Origin: Nemertoderma westbladi
Lineage: Eukaryota > Xenacoelomorpha > Nemertodermatida > Nemertodermatidae
NCBI GenBank assembly: GCA_032718475.1
Contig: JAUCBJ010007657.1
Span: forward strand, 1-61,471
Direction: 5' to 3'
DNA length: 61,471 nucleotides
The notes under the pieces are model-generated. The model searched no databases, was not told the origin of the DNA, and saw only the letters and a program-made list of their open reading frames with translations. The position numbers and the translations under genes are program-made. Positions 22,324 to 31,887 of this stretch are shown piece by piece (the stretch's first letter is position 1; each line of letters opens with the position of its first letter).

Positions 22324-22682
22324 CGCCAGTGGGCGCCGTCATCCGGTAGAACCTGCCTGGTAAGACTGGTGAAAGACACAAGAGGCTAATATGGTAATAT
22401 ATGGTAATATAGCCGAATACAATGATATAGCAATATCAAACAACAACAAAGCACATCAGTAATCGTGCGGTACGGTAGGTACGCAGTCAGGCATACAGCA
22501 CTGACTGCAAGTACTGAAGTACAACACAAGGTACATTAACCATACCGGTAACCGGATAGCTGACCAGCAGCTGGTAAAAGAGGCAGATAGCCAGACCCTT
22601 CTGGGTCCGTTAGGTCCAGCCGCTATGGGTTAGGAAGCGTAACCCGTGGGGTGGTGCTAGACGTCCGCAAGGCCGTCTGGCG
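22324..22682 (-). repeat. 5' LTR of the Gypsy element
   Basis: This is the partner of 16362-16723. Its minus-strand 5' end is CGCCAGACGGCC and its 3' end is CACTGGCG, so the termini are inverted repeats of CGCCAG. Confidence 0.92.
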
Positions 22683-23433
22683 CTTGTACAGGGGGATAAT
22701 GAATGATGTTAGCCAGGCTGAGGACATGTGGCATTCGCGAAACACATTGAGAATAAAGTCCATAGAAAAGGGAGAAGGTGACCAAACCTGCTTTAAGTGG
22801 CTCATTAGTTATTCCATCAGGGCCTGGCGCTTTTCCAACTTTCTGACTGGCGACCGCTGCTGTAACCTCAGCAGCGGTTATGGATGCATCCAAGTCAGCG
22901 TCGCCATTGGTTGGGGTATCGGGAAGTTTTGGGGTGTCGCTTTTACTGAATAGGCCCACAAAATGGCTCGACCAGGAGTCTGCGGACACTTGCTGAGATA
23001 CAGTTTTTTTGTTTCTTTGTCTTTAAGATGTTCCAGAATTCTTTGTTGTCTGACTCACACCGATTTATAAGAGTACTTTCTTTTTCTTGTAGGTAGAACG
23101 TTTTCTTTGCAGAATGCAGTGCCTTATATTTCTTCTGGAGTAGTCTGTAAGAGTTTAGATTGGCGGTGGAAGCATCAGACTTTAGTGAGGTTCTAGAATT
23201 CTTTAACTCTCGATTCAACTTATAGCATTCACCATCAAACCAGGGCTTAGCTTTCCTTTTGGGCAATTTAACAGCTGATTTCGTAATGGCTACGGTGATG
23301 AACGAACAGACTGAGTTTACCCTGAGGTTTACAGTTTCAAGGAAGGTTACTGGGTTGAGGAAAGAGGCCAGCTTGTCCGTGTCGATTTTACGTATCGTTG
23401 CTTTACGGATTTCCCTTAAATTATTCTTATCAT
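22683..23433 (-). pseudogene. LINE-A linker and RT N-terminal part
   Basis: Frames here encode the region between endonuclease and RT, then the RT start with KVGKAPGPDGITNEPLKA and, after a frameshift, a FIIPLYK block. The Gypsy element interrupts directly after PLYK. A frame break near 22985-22945 separates the linker from the RT start. Confidence 0.8.
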
Positions 23434-24158
23434 AGTGGAGATTAGCAGCTCTCTCCACTTATCAAAGTGGAGAGGGCTGCTAAGGAGGTTGGATTGCATA
23501 TAAATGCTACAAAGACCGAATTCACGACCTTTAATGTTGATGGAAACTTGACAACCATTGATAATAATCAACTAAGGAAGGTCGATGACCGATGACTTCC
23601 AGTACCTTGGATCATGGATAGAGAGTAGCAAAAAGGACATAGAAGTTAGGAAAGCAAAGGCTTGGGTAGCTCTATCAAAAATGGATACCATCTGGAAATC
23701 AGATCTCTCCAGGCACCTGAAGACTAAGTTCTTTCGAGCCACAGTGGAAAGTGTATTTTTATATGGGGGTGAGACCTGGACACTGACTAAATCACTTGAA
23801 CAACGAATTGATGGTTGCTACACAAGACTACTAAGGGCAGCCCTAAACATCAGCTGGAGACAACACATGACAAACGCCGAGCTTTATGGTCCAATACCAC
23901 CTGTATCAACCACCCTCCGTGAACGCAGATTAAGATTCAGTGGGCACTGCTGGCGAAGTAAAGACGAGGTCATACCAGATCTACTTTTCTGGCAACCAAC
24001 TCATGGAAAGCGTAGTCATGGACGACCGGCCATAACATATATAGATCAACTTGAAAGGGATACTGAACTTAGGAGAAACGAAATTGCGACAACTATGGAG
24101 AATCGGGATGCCTGGAAGGATCTCATTTCCACTGTCCGAGTTCGCTCGACCTAGTAGT
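23434..24158 (+). mobile_element. 5'-truncated LINE copy inserted in LINE-A
   Basis: The insert is flanked by a 14-bp duplication ATTATTCTTATCAT (23420-23433 and 24159-24172). Its 3' end is CTAGTAGT, like the tail of LINE-B, and its protein is a diverged relative of LINE-B. The left end begins with a short inverted copy of its own first bases: AGCAGCTCTCTCCACT followed by AGTGGAGAGGGCTGCT. Confidence 0.85.
23585..24154 (+). pseudogene. LINE RT C-terminal fragment
   Basis: The open frame has the post-palm pattern DDFQYLGSWI, then KFFRATVESVFLYGGETW, and a C-terminal block RERRLRFSGHCWRSKDEV followed by HGKRSHGRP. Part of the same domain lies just upstream in another frame (from 23462), so there is one frameshift near 23590. 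The catalytic half of RT is missing, so it cannot be active. Confidence 0.85.
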
Positions 24159-24842
24159 ATTATTCTTATCATTGGTCGGAAAGTTAATTTGAATTCGTTG
24201 GTGTTTACTGTTTATTGTTGGAACCACAGAAACCATTACATAGTCACTTTGGCTGCTACTGATAAAAGTGAGGTCTATAACGCTGGTACCATTCCAACAT
24301 ATATATGTTGGTATCTCTGGGTTGGTTAAACATACAAGGTCAGAGCCTAAAAGACTGTCACTTAAAGTATCTCCCCTGGTGCTGTCGCCGTCTAACCTGT
24401 AGTTAAAGTCACCAGCCAATAATATTGGGGATGTTGACATTGACTTGACTTTCTGAAATACCATATTGAGCTCCAGTAGAATGTCCGTGACGTCGGTTCG
24501 AGGTTTACAGTAAGCTAGAATTATGCTCAGACTGGGAAGTTTGACAGCAATAACTGAGTTACTCGAGTGAATATGGCTGTGAGGTGCCTTAATTTGTGAG
24601 TGAATAGCAATACATAGACCCCCGGATGGTCGGCCATGATCTCTCTTACCACATGGTACATTATAGCATTTTACCCGTCAATGTGCGGATCATCTAGCTG
24701 GGTGCAAGGCAGAATTCCTCGGACATTTCGGGGCGACGTAATCGTGTAGATCTACGGTGGAGGCCAAACGACTCGCGTTCATCATTGGAGAGGCGATAAT
24801 TCCGTACAGTTACCCCCCTCTTTCCCACAGCATCGGGTCCAT
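24159..24842 (-). pseudogene. LINE-A endonuclease domain
   Basis: Frames on the minus strand carry AP-endonuclease-like blocks: PILLAGDFNYRLDGD (catalytic Asp and Asn), then TSVIDLTFISSSQSDY. An N-terminal GGLCIAIHSQIKAPHSH piece lies near 24620-24570. The domain is interrupted by stop codons. It ends at the target duplication of the inserted LINE copy at 24158. Confidence 0.75.
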
Positions 24843-25541
24843 TTATGAATCTCGGTCTGTCTGGTTAGGAACTAAATGAAAGCTCTGACAAGGAGCGTCG
24901 GGATGGCATGGGATGGTGATCACTTCGTTGAAGTTAACGTTCTCTGTCTTAAGGAAGTTGCTGATCTCAGTACTAGTGACATCAGGAAGAAGTCGGCCGA
25001 TATGTATGTGGGTCTTCCGTACTACCGGAGACTTCACCACACGTGGGGCCGACCTCGGTGGAGCAACGCGAACACGCAGTGAGCTCTCTTGTTGCCTGGA
25101 ACATCGAATAACGGGGCGGCTGACAGCGTTAGGCTGTGGAGCCCTGGCAGCAGCGCGTGGGGCTTTGCCAGATGGCGCGGCCGTGTCTCGTGAAGTGGAG
25201 TGGGAGTGTGCCGCTTCGCGATAGCTCTGCACCATCGCGGTTCTAGTTGGCGTAGCTTGGGTGGCGGTTCGGGTTCCGTCGATCAGGGTTTCCTTTCTCG
25301 ATTTTAAAGTGATTGAGATCACCTCATTTTTAGCAGAGTTTGTGTCGGCTCGGGCCTCAGCAAGTCTGGCGAGCGATTCCGCCAGTTTACCAACTACGGC
25401 ATTGTACAGGGAGTTCATCTTCACGATGCCATCCATCAGTTGGCATTCCTCGTCAAGAGAGATCTTTTTCTTTGTTTTTATATCTCGTATTAGTGCGATC
25501 GTTTCTGTTTGAAGCTTAGCAGCGACTTCATAATCCGCCAT
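24843..25541 (-). pseudogene. LINE-A ORF1-like RNA-binding protein
   Basis: This 232-codon frame starts at ATG 25541 with a helical, coiled-coil-like N terminus (about 1-80), an Ala/Pro/Arg-rich middle and a C-terminal fold with KTHIHIGRLLPDVTSTEISNF that resembles the RRM-like domain of LINE ORF1 proteins. It ends at TGA 24843-24845. The following frame is open in another register, so the C terminus may be cut by a frameshift. It lies directly upstream of the endonuclease. Confidence 0.7.
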
Positions 25542-26163
25542 AGTGGTATAAAATATATATTAATAAAATTCAGATTTATACTGATTTATATAATTAATAA
25601 TCAGCCTTCAATAATATACAGTACTATGTGTCTCATTCAGTTTCAGAGTTTTAAATTAATACCTTTGGGGGGATCTAAGTGCGCGTTCACATATACATGT
25701 CTGATGTCTGGATAAGTACTGAAGTACCGGTAGGGATATGAATAATATAATACTGATTGTGATGACTGAAACCTGTTGTTACCCTGTGTTATCGTGTTCG
25801 ACTTGCTGAACTGCTGAACCGTCTGGCAGTCTTCATTAGGCCTGTGAACTCTAAGGCAGGTTGGAGCCTGTCAGTCACCGGTGGGATACGGTCCACCCCG
25901 CCAGCCCGCTACCCTAATTAAACTGAGTGCGTTATTTGCACATTTGTGTATCATCAGTGAGTTCTGACATTCGTACCCAGGTAAATCAGATAATGGCTGA
26001 ATGGGAATTACCCAATTATGAACTGTTGGAAGGAACCGGTAGGCCTACTGTTCTACCAGTGCTGCAGTAGGAAGTGGATAGACTGTAACTGTACTGCGGC
26101 TGGTATTCGGTACCGGACCAGAAGTTAAAGTGTGGCATTTAAGTGTAAATATAGGCCTAAAGT
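25542..26163. other. Noncoding region
   Basis: This probably includes the 5' untranslated part of LINE-A and the leader of the gag remnant that follows. No promoter, LTR or RNA gene could be delimited. Confidence 0.4.
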
Positions 26164-26805
26164 ATGGGTGACACAGAGGAAGATGTTGAGGCCGGGGCCA
26201 CTGGTCTGAGGTCCCGTAAAATCGGCGAGGTTGGTCGACTGAAATTTGATAGGAAGAAACCATGGAAATTCTTTTCAAATTTAGGGCGTATGGGGCTATT
26301 AAACAGATGGTCAAGTGAGGATGTTGTATTAGCTAGAATCATGCAAATTGGTGACACTGAGGAATGGTTAGCTGACTACCTTGAGGATTTGTCATTAGAC
26401 ACATTGGAGGAACTGGAGAAGAGTGCGATTGATAAATTAGAACCACCAGAGCAACGGACGATGTTCTAGAAGGAATTCCATGATGCACGACTAAAAACTT
26501 CCGAAACACCACTCGACTTGGCAGAGCGCCTCAAGTCATTGATCCAGTCAGCAATTCCTGAGGCTGATGTAGGCACCAGCAACATGATGGTACGTTCTCA
26601 GCTCATTGAAGCAGCCCCCAGGGCATGGAAAACTAAGTTATATGATTCACCGCTGGATACATTAGACCAGCTTATCGCTAAGATGGATGTTATTAAGGCA
26701 ACTGAAGGTGCTGTCGGTTGATTTGGCCCTGACACTGTAAGGCGGCAGAAGTTTAGTGGGTCCCCATCTAGCTCCAGTTCCGGACGTGGAGGCAGTTTCA
26801 AAATT
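26164..26805 (+). pseudogene. Retrotransposon Gag remnant
   Basis: The frame opens at ATG 26164 with a Gag-like N terminus, then GDTEEWLADYLEDL. It is interrupted by TAG at 26467-26469 and continues in the same frame with ETPLDLAERLKSLIQSAIP and PRAWKTKLYDSPLDTL, to a TGA at 26719-26721. Ser/Gly/Arg-rich coding continues to about 26805. No pol follows. Gag of a Gypsy-like element is the best guess from composition. Confidence 0.6.
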
Positions 26806-27182
26806 AATTGGTTTTGGCTATAATTTGGAATTTAAGTAATTAAGATGCTATTCTACATGATTTGCAAAAATTTTATTTCTCGCTATTTAATATTAGTTAA
26901 TACTAGTTAACATTAAAAAAAACTTGGTTGCGCTTAAAACCCAAAGGCTTTTACAGTATTCAATTTAATCACATGAAAGTTTTTTTATATGATAGATCAA
27001 AGATGTGGGCTACTAGGATCGGCATGCTGCATTGCAGCTGCATTTTTAAGAATGCTGTGCCGGCTTGTCAACAAAATTGCACCGCCACAACTCCCTATCA
27101 CCCATGACATTTGCTAGATCATCCGCATCTTTAAGGCCAGTGTCCTTTAAGATGCGTCTCAAGAAAGTCATGGGCTGTCCAC

Positions 27183-27675
27183 TAGGGTGGGTCGAAAAAT
27201 TCTTTTTTCTTCCGATCTTTTCATAACTCCACCAAAAGTTGCATTTAGGTAAACAACTTAAATGATTAAAATTTCAGAACCCATGGGTCATGGGAAGATG
27301 CGGCTCCAGGTTCCAAAATTTCACCAAAAATGCGCCATTCTGGAATTAAGTTGAATAGTGAAAAATAGCTTCGAATTGCTTCATAACTTTACCATATGTT
27401 GTCTTTTGGTGTTTATTTCCAAAGTTTAAAATTTCAAGTTAACTGTTAGCGGTGGCTAACAGGGACATGTGGCTCCAGAATCCAAAATGTTGTCGTATTA
27501 TATTAAATTGCATGTCATTCCTTTAAAAGCTGCATACCGTTGTTTCCGTTCACGTTGAACCTATGTATTGTTCCTAGGTGTCCATTTAATCCAGGTGGGG
27601 TTAGTTGGGTTAGGGTTAATTGAGTGACTTTAATAATTGAAATCCATTTTATTTTGGAGGCAAATTCAAACATTA
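27183..27675 (+). repeat. Left long terminal inverted repeat
   Basis: This region pairs with the inverse of 30250-30765. Matching blocks can be followed by eye: CATGACCCATGGGT, GGAACCTGGAGCCGCATCTTCC-type sequence and GAGGCAAATTCAAAC. Confidence 0.85.
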
Positions 27676-27838
27676 ATTTTCAGAGTGTAGGATGTCTATA
27701 AAGGCATTAAATTTTATTACTGTATTCAATCAATTAATCTTGTGTTGTAGAAGAGAAACACATCTTTGATATTAGTGTACAGTAATACTTGATTCTTTTT
27801 GATAATCTTTCTTTCTTTCTTATAATACATCTATCTGA

Positions 27839-29836
27839 ATGGCTACAAGAAGCTCCTCGAGACACATATACGGCTATCCAACGGCGATGCCAGAGAGTCG
27901 CCTCCCGACTAACGGCGATGTTTTACGTCACATTCAGTGTGTGAAAATCGAGCTGAAGCAGCAGTCTGATTCGACCAAAGATCCAAGTTTAAGAGTGTTG
28001 TCATCAAAAGTTTCTCAATATATTCGAGCAATATATACCAAAGCATCAATACCAACTATCACGGAGGCTGGAATTACGAAAAAAGTTTTAAAGATATATG
28101 AGGAATTTCGATATATAGAGAAATATCCATTATCAAAGCGAAATGGGAAATTTTACAAAGAGAAAATTGCTGAGTATGGTCGACTGCTAGAGAGACTTTT
28201 TGACGTTGCTTTCTGCAAATGCGATCTATCAAGGGGCTGTCACTGTGATCGACAGTATCGAGTTAAACCGGATGATGTAGCATTTTTAATCGATCAAAGA
28301 GCAAATCGTGAAATGTTTATTGGTCGAGTTGATAAGGAAACATCTCGGAGAAATTTGAGGAAGATAAAACGGAAACAGTACGAGCTAAAGAAGCAACAAA
28401 AATACCATTTGGATATTTTAAAGCAGGCGCAGAAATTTAGAAAGAAATTCACAACTAAGTCTAAGTACCGAGTTATAAAATGCCATTTGAATGTGGTGGA
28501 ACAAGATTCCAATAGCTCGTCGTGTGCTGCGTTGAATGAAGTGGAAACTATTAGCAACGAAGCTGAGAGTGTTGTGGATGAGCCCGTGTCAACATCTAAG
28601 CAAAATAGGACATCATTTTTATCTGTTGCACAGGAAGCAGATCGATATGGCGTGTCAGATAGAGCAGCTTCAGCCATTGCATCTGCTGCTATTTCTGCAG
28701 CATTACAGTCTCAAGATGAAGAACTCGTTGTTGATAAAAGTAAACTTAGACGATCTCGTAAACAACTAAGAAAATTATTCACTGATCAAACGAAATCATT
28801 TAAGATATCGGGCTTATATTTTGATGGTAGAAAGAATGAAACTTTGTATAAAGACCCGGAAACTAATGCTAAGAAAACCAGAAAAGAGGAACATTATGTT
28901 CTTATAAGTGAACCTGGATCACAATTTATTGGGCATTGTGTTCCAGATTCGGGCAAATCAGTTCATGTAAAAAACGCTATAACAGACTTCTTTATTGATA
29001 ATGAATTGAGTTTGGATGATTTGAAATTAGTAGGCTGTGATGGGACCAATGTCAATGTTGGTATCAAAGGAGGAATAATTAGACTATTAGAACAACATAT
29101 TGGTCACCCATTGCAGTGGTCTTTATGTTTGTTCCATGCCAATGAGCTCCCACTTCGCCATCTCTTTGAGCTACTTGATGGTCCGACAACAGGTCCAAAG
29201 TCATACAAAGGACCAATTGGTTCTGTTATTAGTTCATCTTCAACTACAATACAATCACTACCTTTAGCTCAGTTTTTACCTATGACTGCACCCTTCCCTG
29301 ACCTCAGTAACTCAGTTATACAGGAGTTAAGTACGGATCAAAAATATTTGTACAGGATAACAAAAGCTATAGAAACAGGTGTCTGTGATAGAAGTCTAGC
29401 TGTTACTGACCCTGGAAAACTCTCGCATGCACGATGGCTAACGACTGCTAACCGTATTTGTCGTCTTTATGTTAGTTCAATAAACCCATCTGTTGAGCTC
29501 CAAGAGTTGGTCAAATTTATTACTAATGTGTATGCTCCTGTTTGGTTTGAAGTCAAGTCAAATCATAGCATTGTAGACGGAGTTCATAATTATTTCAAGA
29601 TGATAAAGCTAAGTCGTTACCTCACAGGTGATGCAAAAGATGCTGTTGATCATGTCTTGCGACGTAATGCGTTTTTTTGTCATCATGAGAATGTGTTACT
29701 GACGATGTTGCTTGATCAGCAGGCTCATATACGACAGTTAGCGATAAGAAGAATTGTCAAAGCGAGGGAAACTTCACCCATTGAAGTAATTCGTAGATTT
29801 GAAGTCCCAGCAGTGAACCTCGACAGTGATAATTAG
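27839..29836 (+). CDS. Transposase-like protein, hAT-type motifs
   Basis: The protein has 665 residues from ATG 27839. A Cys cluster at 126-136 (FCKCDLSRGCHCDR) is followed by a DQRANREMFIGRVD block, then a basic coil (170-205). The putative catalytic part has GLYFDGRKNE (Asp329), LVGCDGTNVNVG (Asp401), CLFHANELPLRH (Cys430, His433), SHARWLT (Trp533) and WFEVK (Glu571). Asp, Asp, C-x2-H, Trp and Glu in that order fit a hAT-type DDE transposase. I recall similar proteins of unknown function from cnidarians and insects. The frame ends at TAG 29834-29836; the family's usual tail follows in another frame. It is centred within the inverted repeats and appears otherwise intact. Confidence 0.85.
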   Translation: MATRSSSRHIYGYPTAMPESRLPTNGDVLRHIQCVKIELKQQSDSTKDPSLRVLSSKVSQYIRAIYTKASIPTITEAGITKKVLKIYEEFRYIEKYPLSKRNGKFYKEKIAEYGRLLERLFDVAFCKCDLSRGCHCDRQYRVKPDDVAFLIDQRANREMFIGRVDKETSRRNLRKIKRKQYELKKQQKYHLDILKQAQKFRKKFTTKSKYRVIKCHLNVVEQDSNSSSCAALNEVETISNEAESVVDEPVSTSKQNRTSFLSVAQEADRYGVSDRAASAIASAAISAALQSQDEELVVDKSKLRRSRKQLRKLFTDQTKSFKISGLYFDGRKNETLYKDPETNAKKTRKEEHYVLISEPGSQFIGHCVPDSGKSVHVKNAITDFFIDNELSLDDLKLVGCDGTNVNVGIKGGIIRLLEQHIGHPLQWSLCLFHANELPLRHLFELLDGPTTGPKSYKGPIGSVISSSSTTIQSLPLAQFLPMTAPFPDLSNSVIQELSTDQKYLYRITKAIETGVCDRSLAVTDPGKLSHARWLTTANRICRLYVSSINPSVELQELVKFITNVYAPVWFEVKSNHSIVDGVHNYFKMIKLSRYLTGDAKDAVDHVLRRNAFFCHHENVLLTMLLDQQAHIRQLAIRRIVKARETSPIEVIRRFEVPAVNLDSDN

Positions 29837-29838
29837 AG

Positions 29839-30117
29839 GTGATTAAAATGGAGGTGATTGATTGGTCAAAATGTGACATTACAGAACCGCCCCTTGTCGC
29901 TGGTTTTAATATCGAGAAACTACAGCAATTACATAACAGTTCTGAATTTTCCAAGTACCCTTGTCACACACAAGCTGTGGAGAGATCTATCCGAACCTCG
30001 GCACATGCTGCAAAGTCTGTTGTTGGTCCCAAGTCTCGTGACATGTTAATCCATTCAATAAATGATGCGAGAGCAAAACGGCCAAAGTTTGAAAGCAGAA
30101 AGGACTTTCATTGTTAA
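29839..30117 (+). pseudogene. C-terminal end of the transposase, shifted frame
   Basis: This frame encodes EVIDWSKCDITEPPL, then PCHTQAVERSIRTSAHAAKS and KFESRKDFHC, which I recognise as the usual end of the family encoded by 27839-29836. It is offset by one frame. The join contains a small tandem duplication (GAGGTGATT repeated 15 bp apart), which may have caused the shift. Confidence 0.75.
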
Positions 30118-30249
30118 AGCGGTATCCATTCTCAATTGAGACTCTGGAGATTCTGAGATACTGGCACCTATTTGATTTTCATGTACACTAGTAATCACTG
30201 TTATAAATATTCAATTTTTGTCAACTAACTGTAATGAATTAAATAGATT

Positions 30250-30765
30250 CGTTTGAATTTGCCTCCAATATATAATGGATTTCCACTTTTCAATTATTAT
30301 TAAAGTCACTCAATTAATCCTAACCCCACCTGGATTAAATGGACACGTAGGAACAATACCTAGGTTCAACATGAACGGAAAAATGCCTTATTTTACTACG
30401 AAACCACTACTGTATGCTGCTTTTAAAGGAATGACACGAAATTTAATAAATTAACACAAATTTTGGAATGTGGAGCCACATGTCCCTGTTTACCACCGAT
30501 ATTGAAATTTTAAACTTTGGAAATAAACACCAAAAGACAACATTTGGTAAAGTTATGAAGCAATTCGAAGCTATTTTTCACTTTTAAAATTAATTCCAGA
30601 ATGGCGCATTTTTGGTGAAATTTTGGAAATTTTGTAACCTGGAGCCGCATCTTCCCATGACCCATGGGTCCTGAAATTTTAATCATTTAAGATGTTTACC
30701 TAAATGCAATTTTTGGTAGAGTTATGAAAAGATTGGGAGAAAAAAGAATTTTTCGACCCACCCTA
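30250..30765 (-). repeat. Right long terminal inverted repeat
   Basis: This is the inverse of 27183-27675. It ends TTTTCGACCCACCCTA next to the 8-bp duplication. Confidence 0.85.
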
Positions 30766-30773
30766 CTGTCCAC

Positions 30774-31619
30774 CATGCTTATTCACTCCATGAGGCTGCC
30801 AAAGTACAAGATTATGCACTGGCTGGTCCCCACGGCGAAAGCAATGTCCTGCAAAGCGGAGGCGATTTTGTTCTAGTGTCAAGCTTGGGGGAACCAATGA
30901 GACACCTCCAATGTTATATAGTGTCTGGTTGGAGATGTGTGCATTGTACTTGACACAATGAACCCGGCGTAGCATTCTTGTGAATGTGCCATCCAGAGAT
31001 TTGGTGTCCTCAGCAGTTAGAGCCCAGCATGGACTCCCGTAGAGGAGTACTGGAACTACTGCTGCTCTAAATAATCGGACCTTAAGTTTCCGATTAATTC
31101 TCGGTGATTTCCAAATCCTGGAAAGCCTATTCAAGGCTGTCCATGCCTTTCCCTTACGTATTCGAAGGTCCTCACCTGACTTCCGGATCCATGATCCCAG
31201 GTAACAGAAGTCGTCCACATGCTCAAGCATACCATCCTTTGAGCTTATGCTCATCCGATCAGAGACTTGCTGAGGACTTTCAAAGTTAACGGTCAGAATT
31301 TTGGTCTTTCTGGAGTTAATAAAAAGACCAACACTAGAAGCAGCATGTTCTAATGAGCTGAGGAGCCGTTGGGCTCCCTCTAATGATTCTGAGAGTACTC
31401 CTAAGTCATCAGCAAAGTCTAGATCAGTTAGGTACTTGGCAGGATTTCCTCGACTTCTGGAGCCAGTAGGTGGAGTTATCATCACCCCATCATCATTATG
31501 ATGATCTAAGGACATGCGTAGAACATAGTCAACCACAATAATGAACAAGAATGGTGCAAGTGTGTCTCCTTGGAGGACGCCCCATAACACTTCAAATGGT
31601 TCTGTGGATGAAGATTCTG
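30774..31619 (-). pseudogene. LINE-B copy 1 RT, C-terminal half
   Basis: The frame contains GVLQGDTLAPFLFIIVVDYV, the palm box LDFADDLGVLSES (FADD instead of YADD), DDFCYLGSWI and the C-terminal RLRFAGHCFRRGDQPVHN block. The upstream catalytic part is missing by 5' truncation, and the 3' end of the frame is cut by the hAT-like insertion. Confidence 0.88.
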
Positions 31620-31630
31620 AAGATGTGGGC

Positions 31631-31887
31631 AACATAACTATCAGACGAAATTTTGTGAAAATTAACCTGCACTGCTAGGTGGCGCTGAAAATTTATGCAA
31701 ATTATTGGGTTTGTTATAAGTAGTATTACATGTTATTAACTAAAAATTTCAAAAAATTGTCTGATACTTTTATGCAGGTTTGCTATGTAGACTCTCACAC
31801 AATTTTTTAGAAAGTTGCTCAAAAATTGTAGAAGTAGTATAGGTTTTGAAGTTGACAATTTCCCGAAAAAAATATTTGGAGATAATA
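31631..31887. other. Noncoding region
   Basis: AT-rich with no coding or RNA features visible. It leads into the 27-bp minisatellite. Confidence 0.5.

Larger units (their letters stand above)
16362..22682 (-). mobile_element. Gypsy-type LTR retrotransposon, complete with both LTRs
   Basis: This is a 6,321-bp element on the minus strand. LTRs of 362 and 359 bp lie at its ends and are about 97 percent identical by eye, suggesting a fairly recent insertion. A primer site complementary to a leucine tRNA adjoins the 5' LTR and a polypurine tract adjoins the 3' LTR. Coding order is Gag, zinc knuckle, protease, RT, RNase H and integrase, in one mostly continuous frame. It is flanked by CTT on both sides (16359-16361 and 22683-22685) and interrupts the RT of LINE-A. 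The LTRs start CGCCAG and end CTGGCG rather than TG and CA. Stops and frameshifts show it is inactive. Confidence 0.92.
13638..25541 (-). mobile_element. Old non-LTR retrotransposon (LINE-A), split by three later insertions
   Basis: One minus-strand LINE can be followed across 12 kb: ORF1 (25541-24843), endonuclease (about 24840-24159), endonuclease to RT linker and RT start (23433-22683), RT core (16361-15904) and RT end (14466-13638). The gaps are foreign elements, each with its own boundaries and target duplication: a LINE piece at 23434-24158, a Gypsy element at 16362-22682 and an inverted-repeat element at 14467-15903. Taking out each insert with one target copy rejoins the RT frame at the latter two sites, which shows the pieces are one element. 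The RT keeps a QGDKLSP block and a YADD box. Clade not resolved; 5' and 3' ends not delimited. Confidence 0.85.
27183..30765 (+). mobile_element. hAT-like DNA transposon with long inverted repeats
   Basis: The element is 3,583 bp. Its ends are TAGGGTGGGTCGAAAAATTC and its inverse, flanked by an 8-bp duplication CTGTCCAC (27175-27182 and 30766-30773). The inverted repeats extend for roughly 490-515 bp (27183-27675 and 30250-30765), interrupted by small differences. The interior encodes one transposase-like protein of 665 residues plus a frameshifted tail. An 8-bp duplication and the protein motifs point to hAT; repeats this long are unusual for that group. Confidence 0.9.
27011..31619 (-). mobile_element. 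LINE-B copy 1, 5'-truncated, split by a hAT-like transposon
   Basis: The minus-strand LINE piece is flanked by an 11-bp duplication AAGATGTGGGC (27000-27010 and 31620-31630), which fixes both ends. It starts in the middle of RT and ends with the LINE-B tail: a GCATGCTGCATTGCAGCTGC hairpin region and CTACTAGGATC. The transposon at 27183-30765 sits inside it. Other copies occur at 34889, 38637, 39780 and 41574. Confidence 0.9.
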
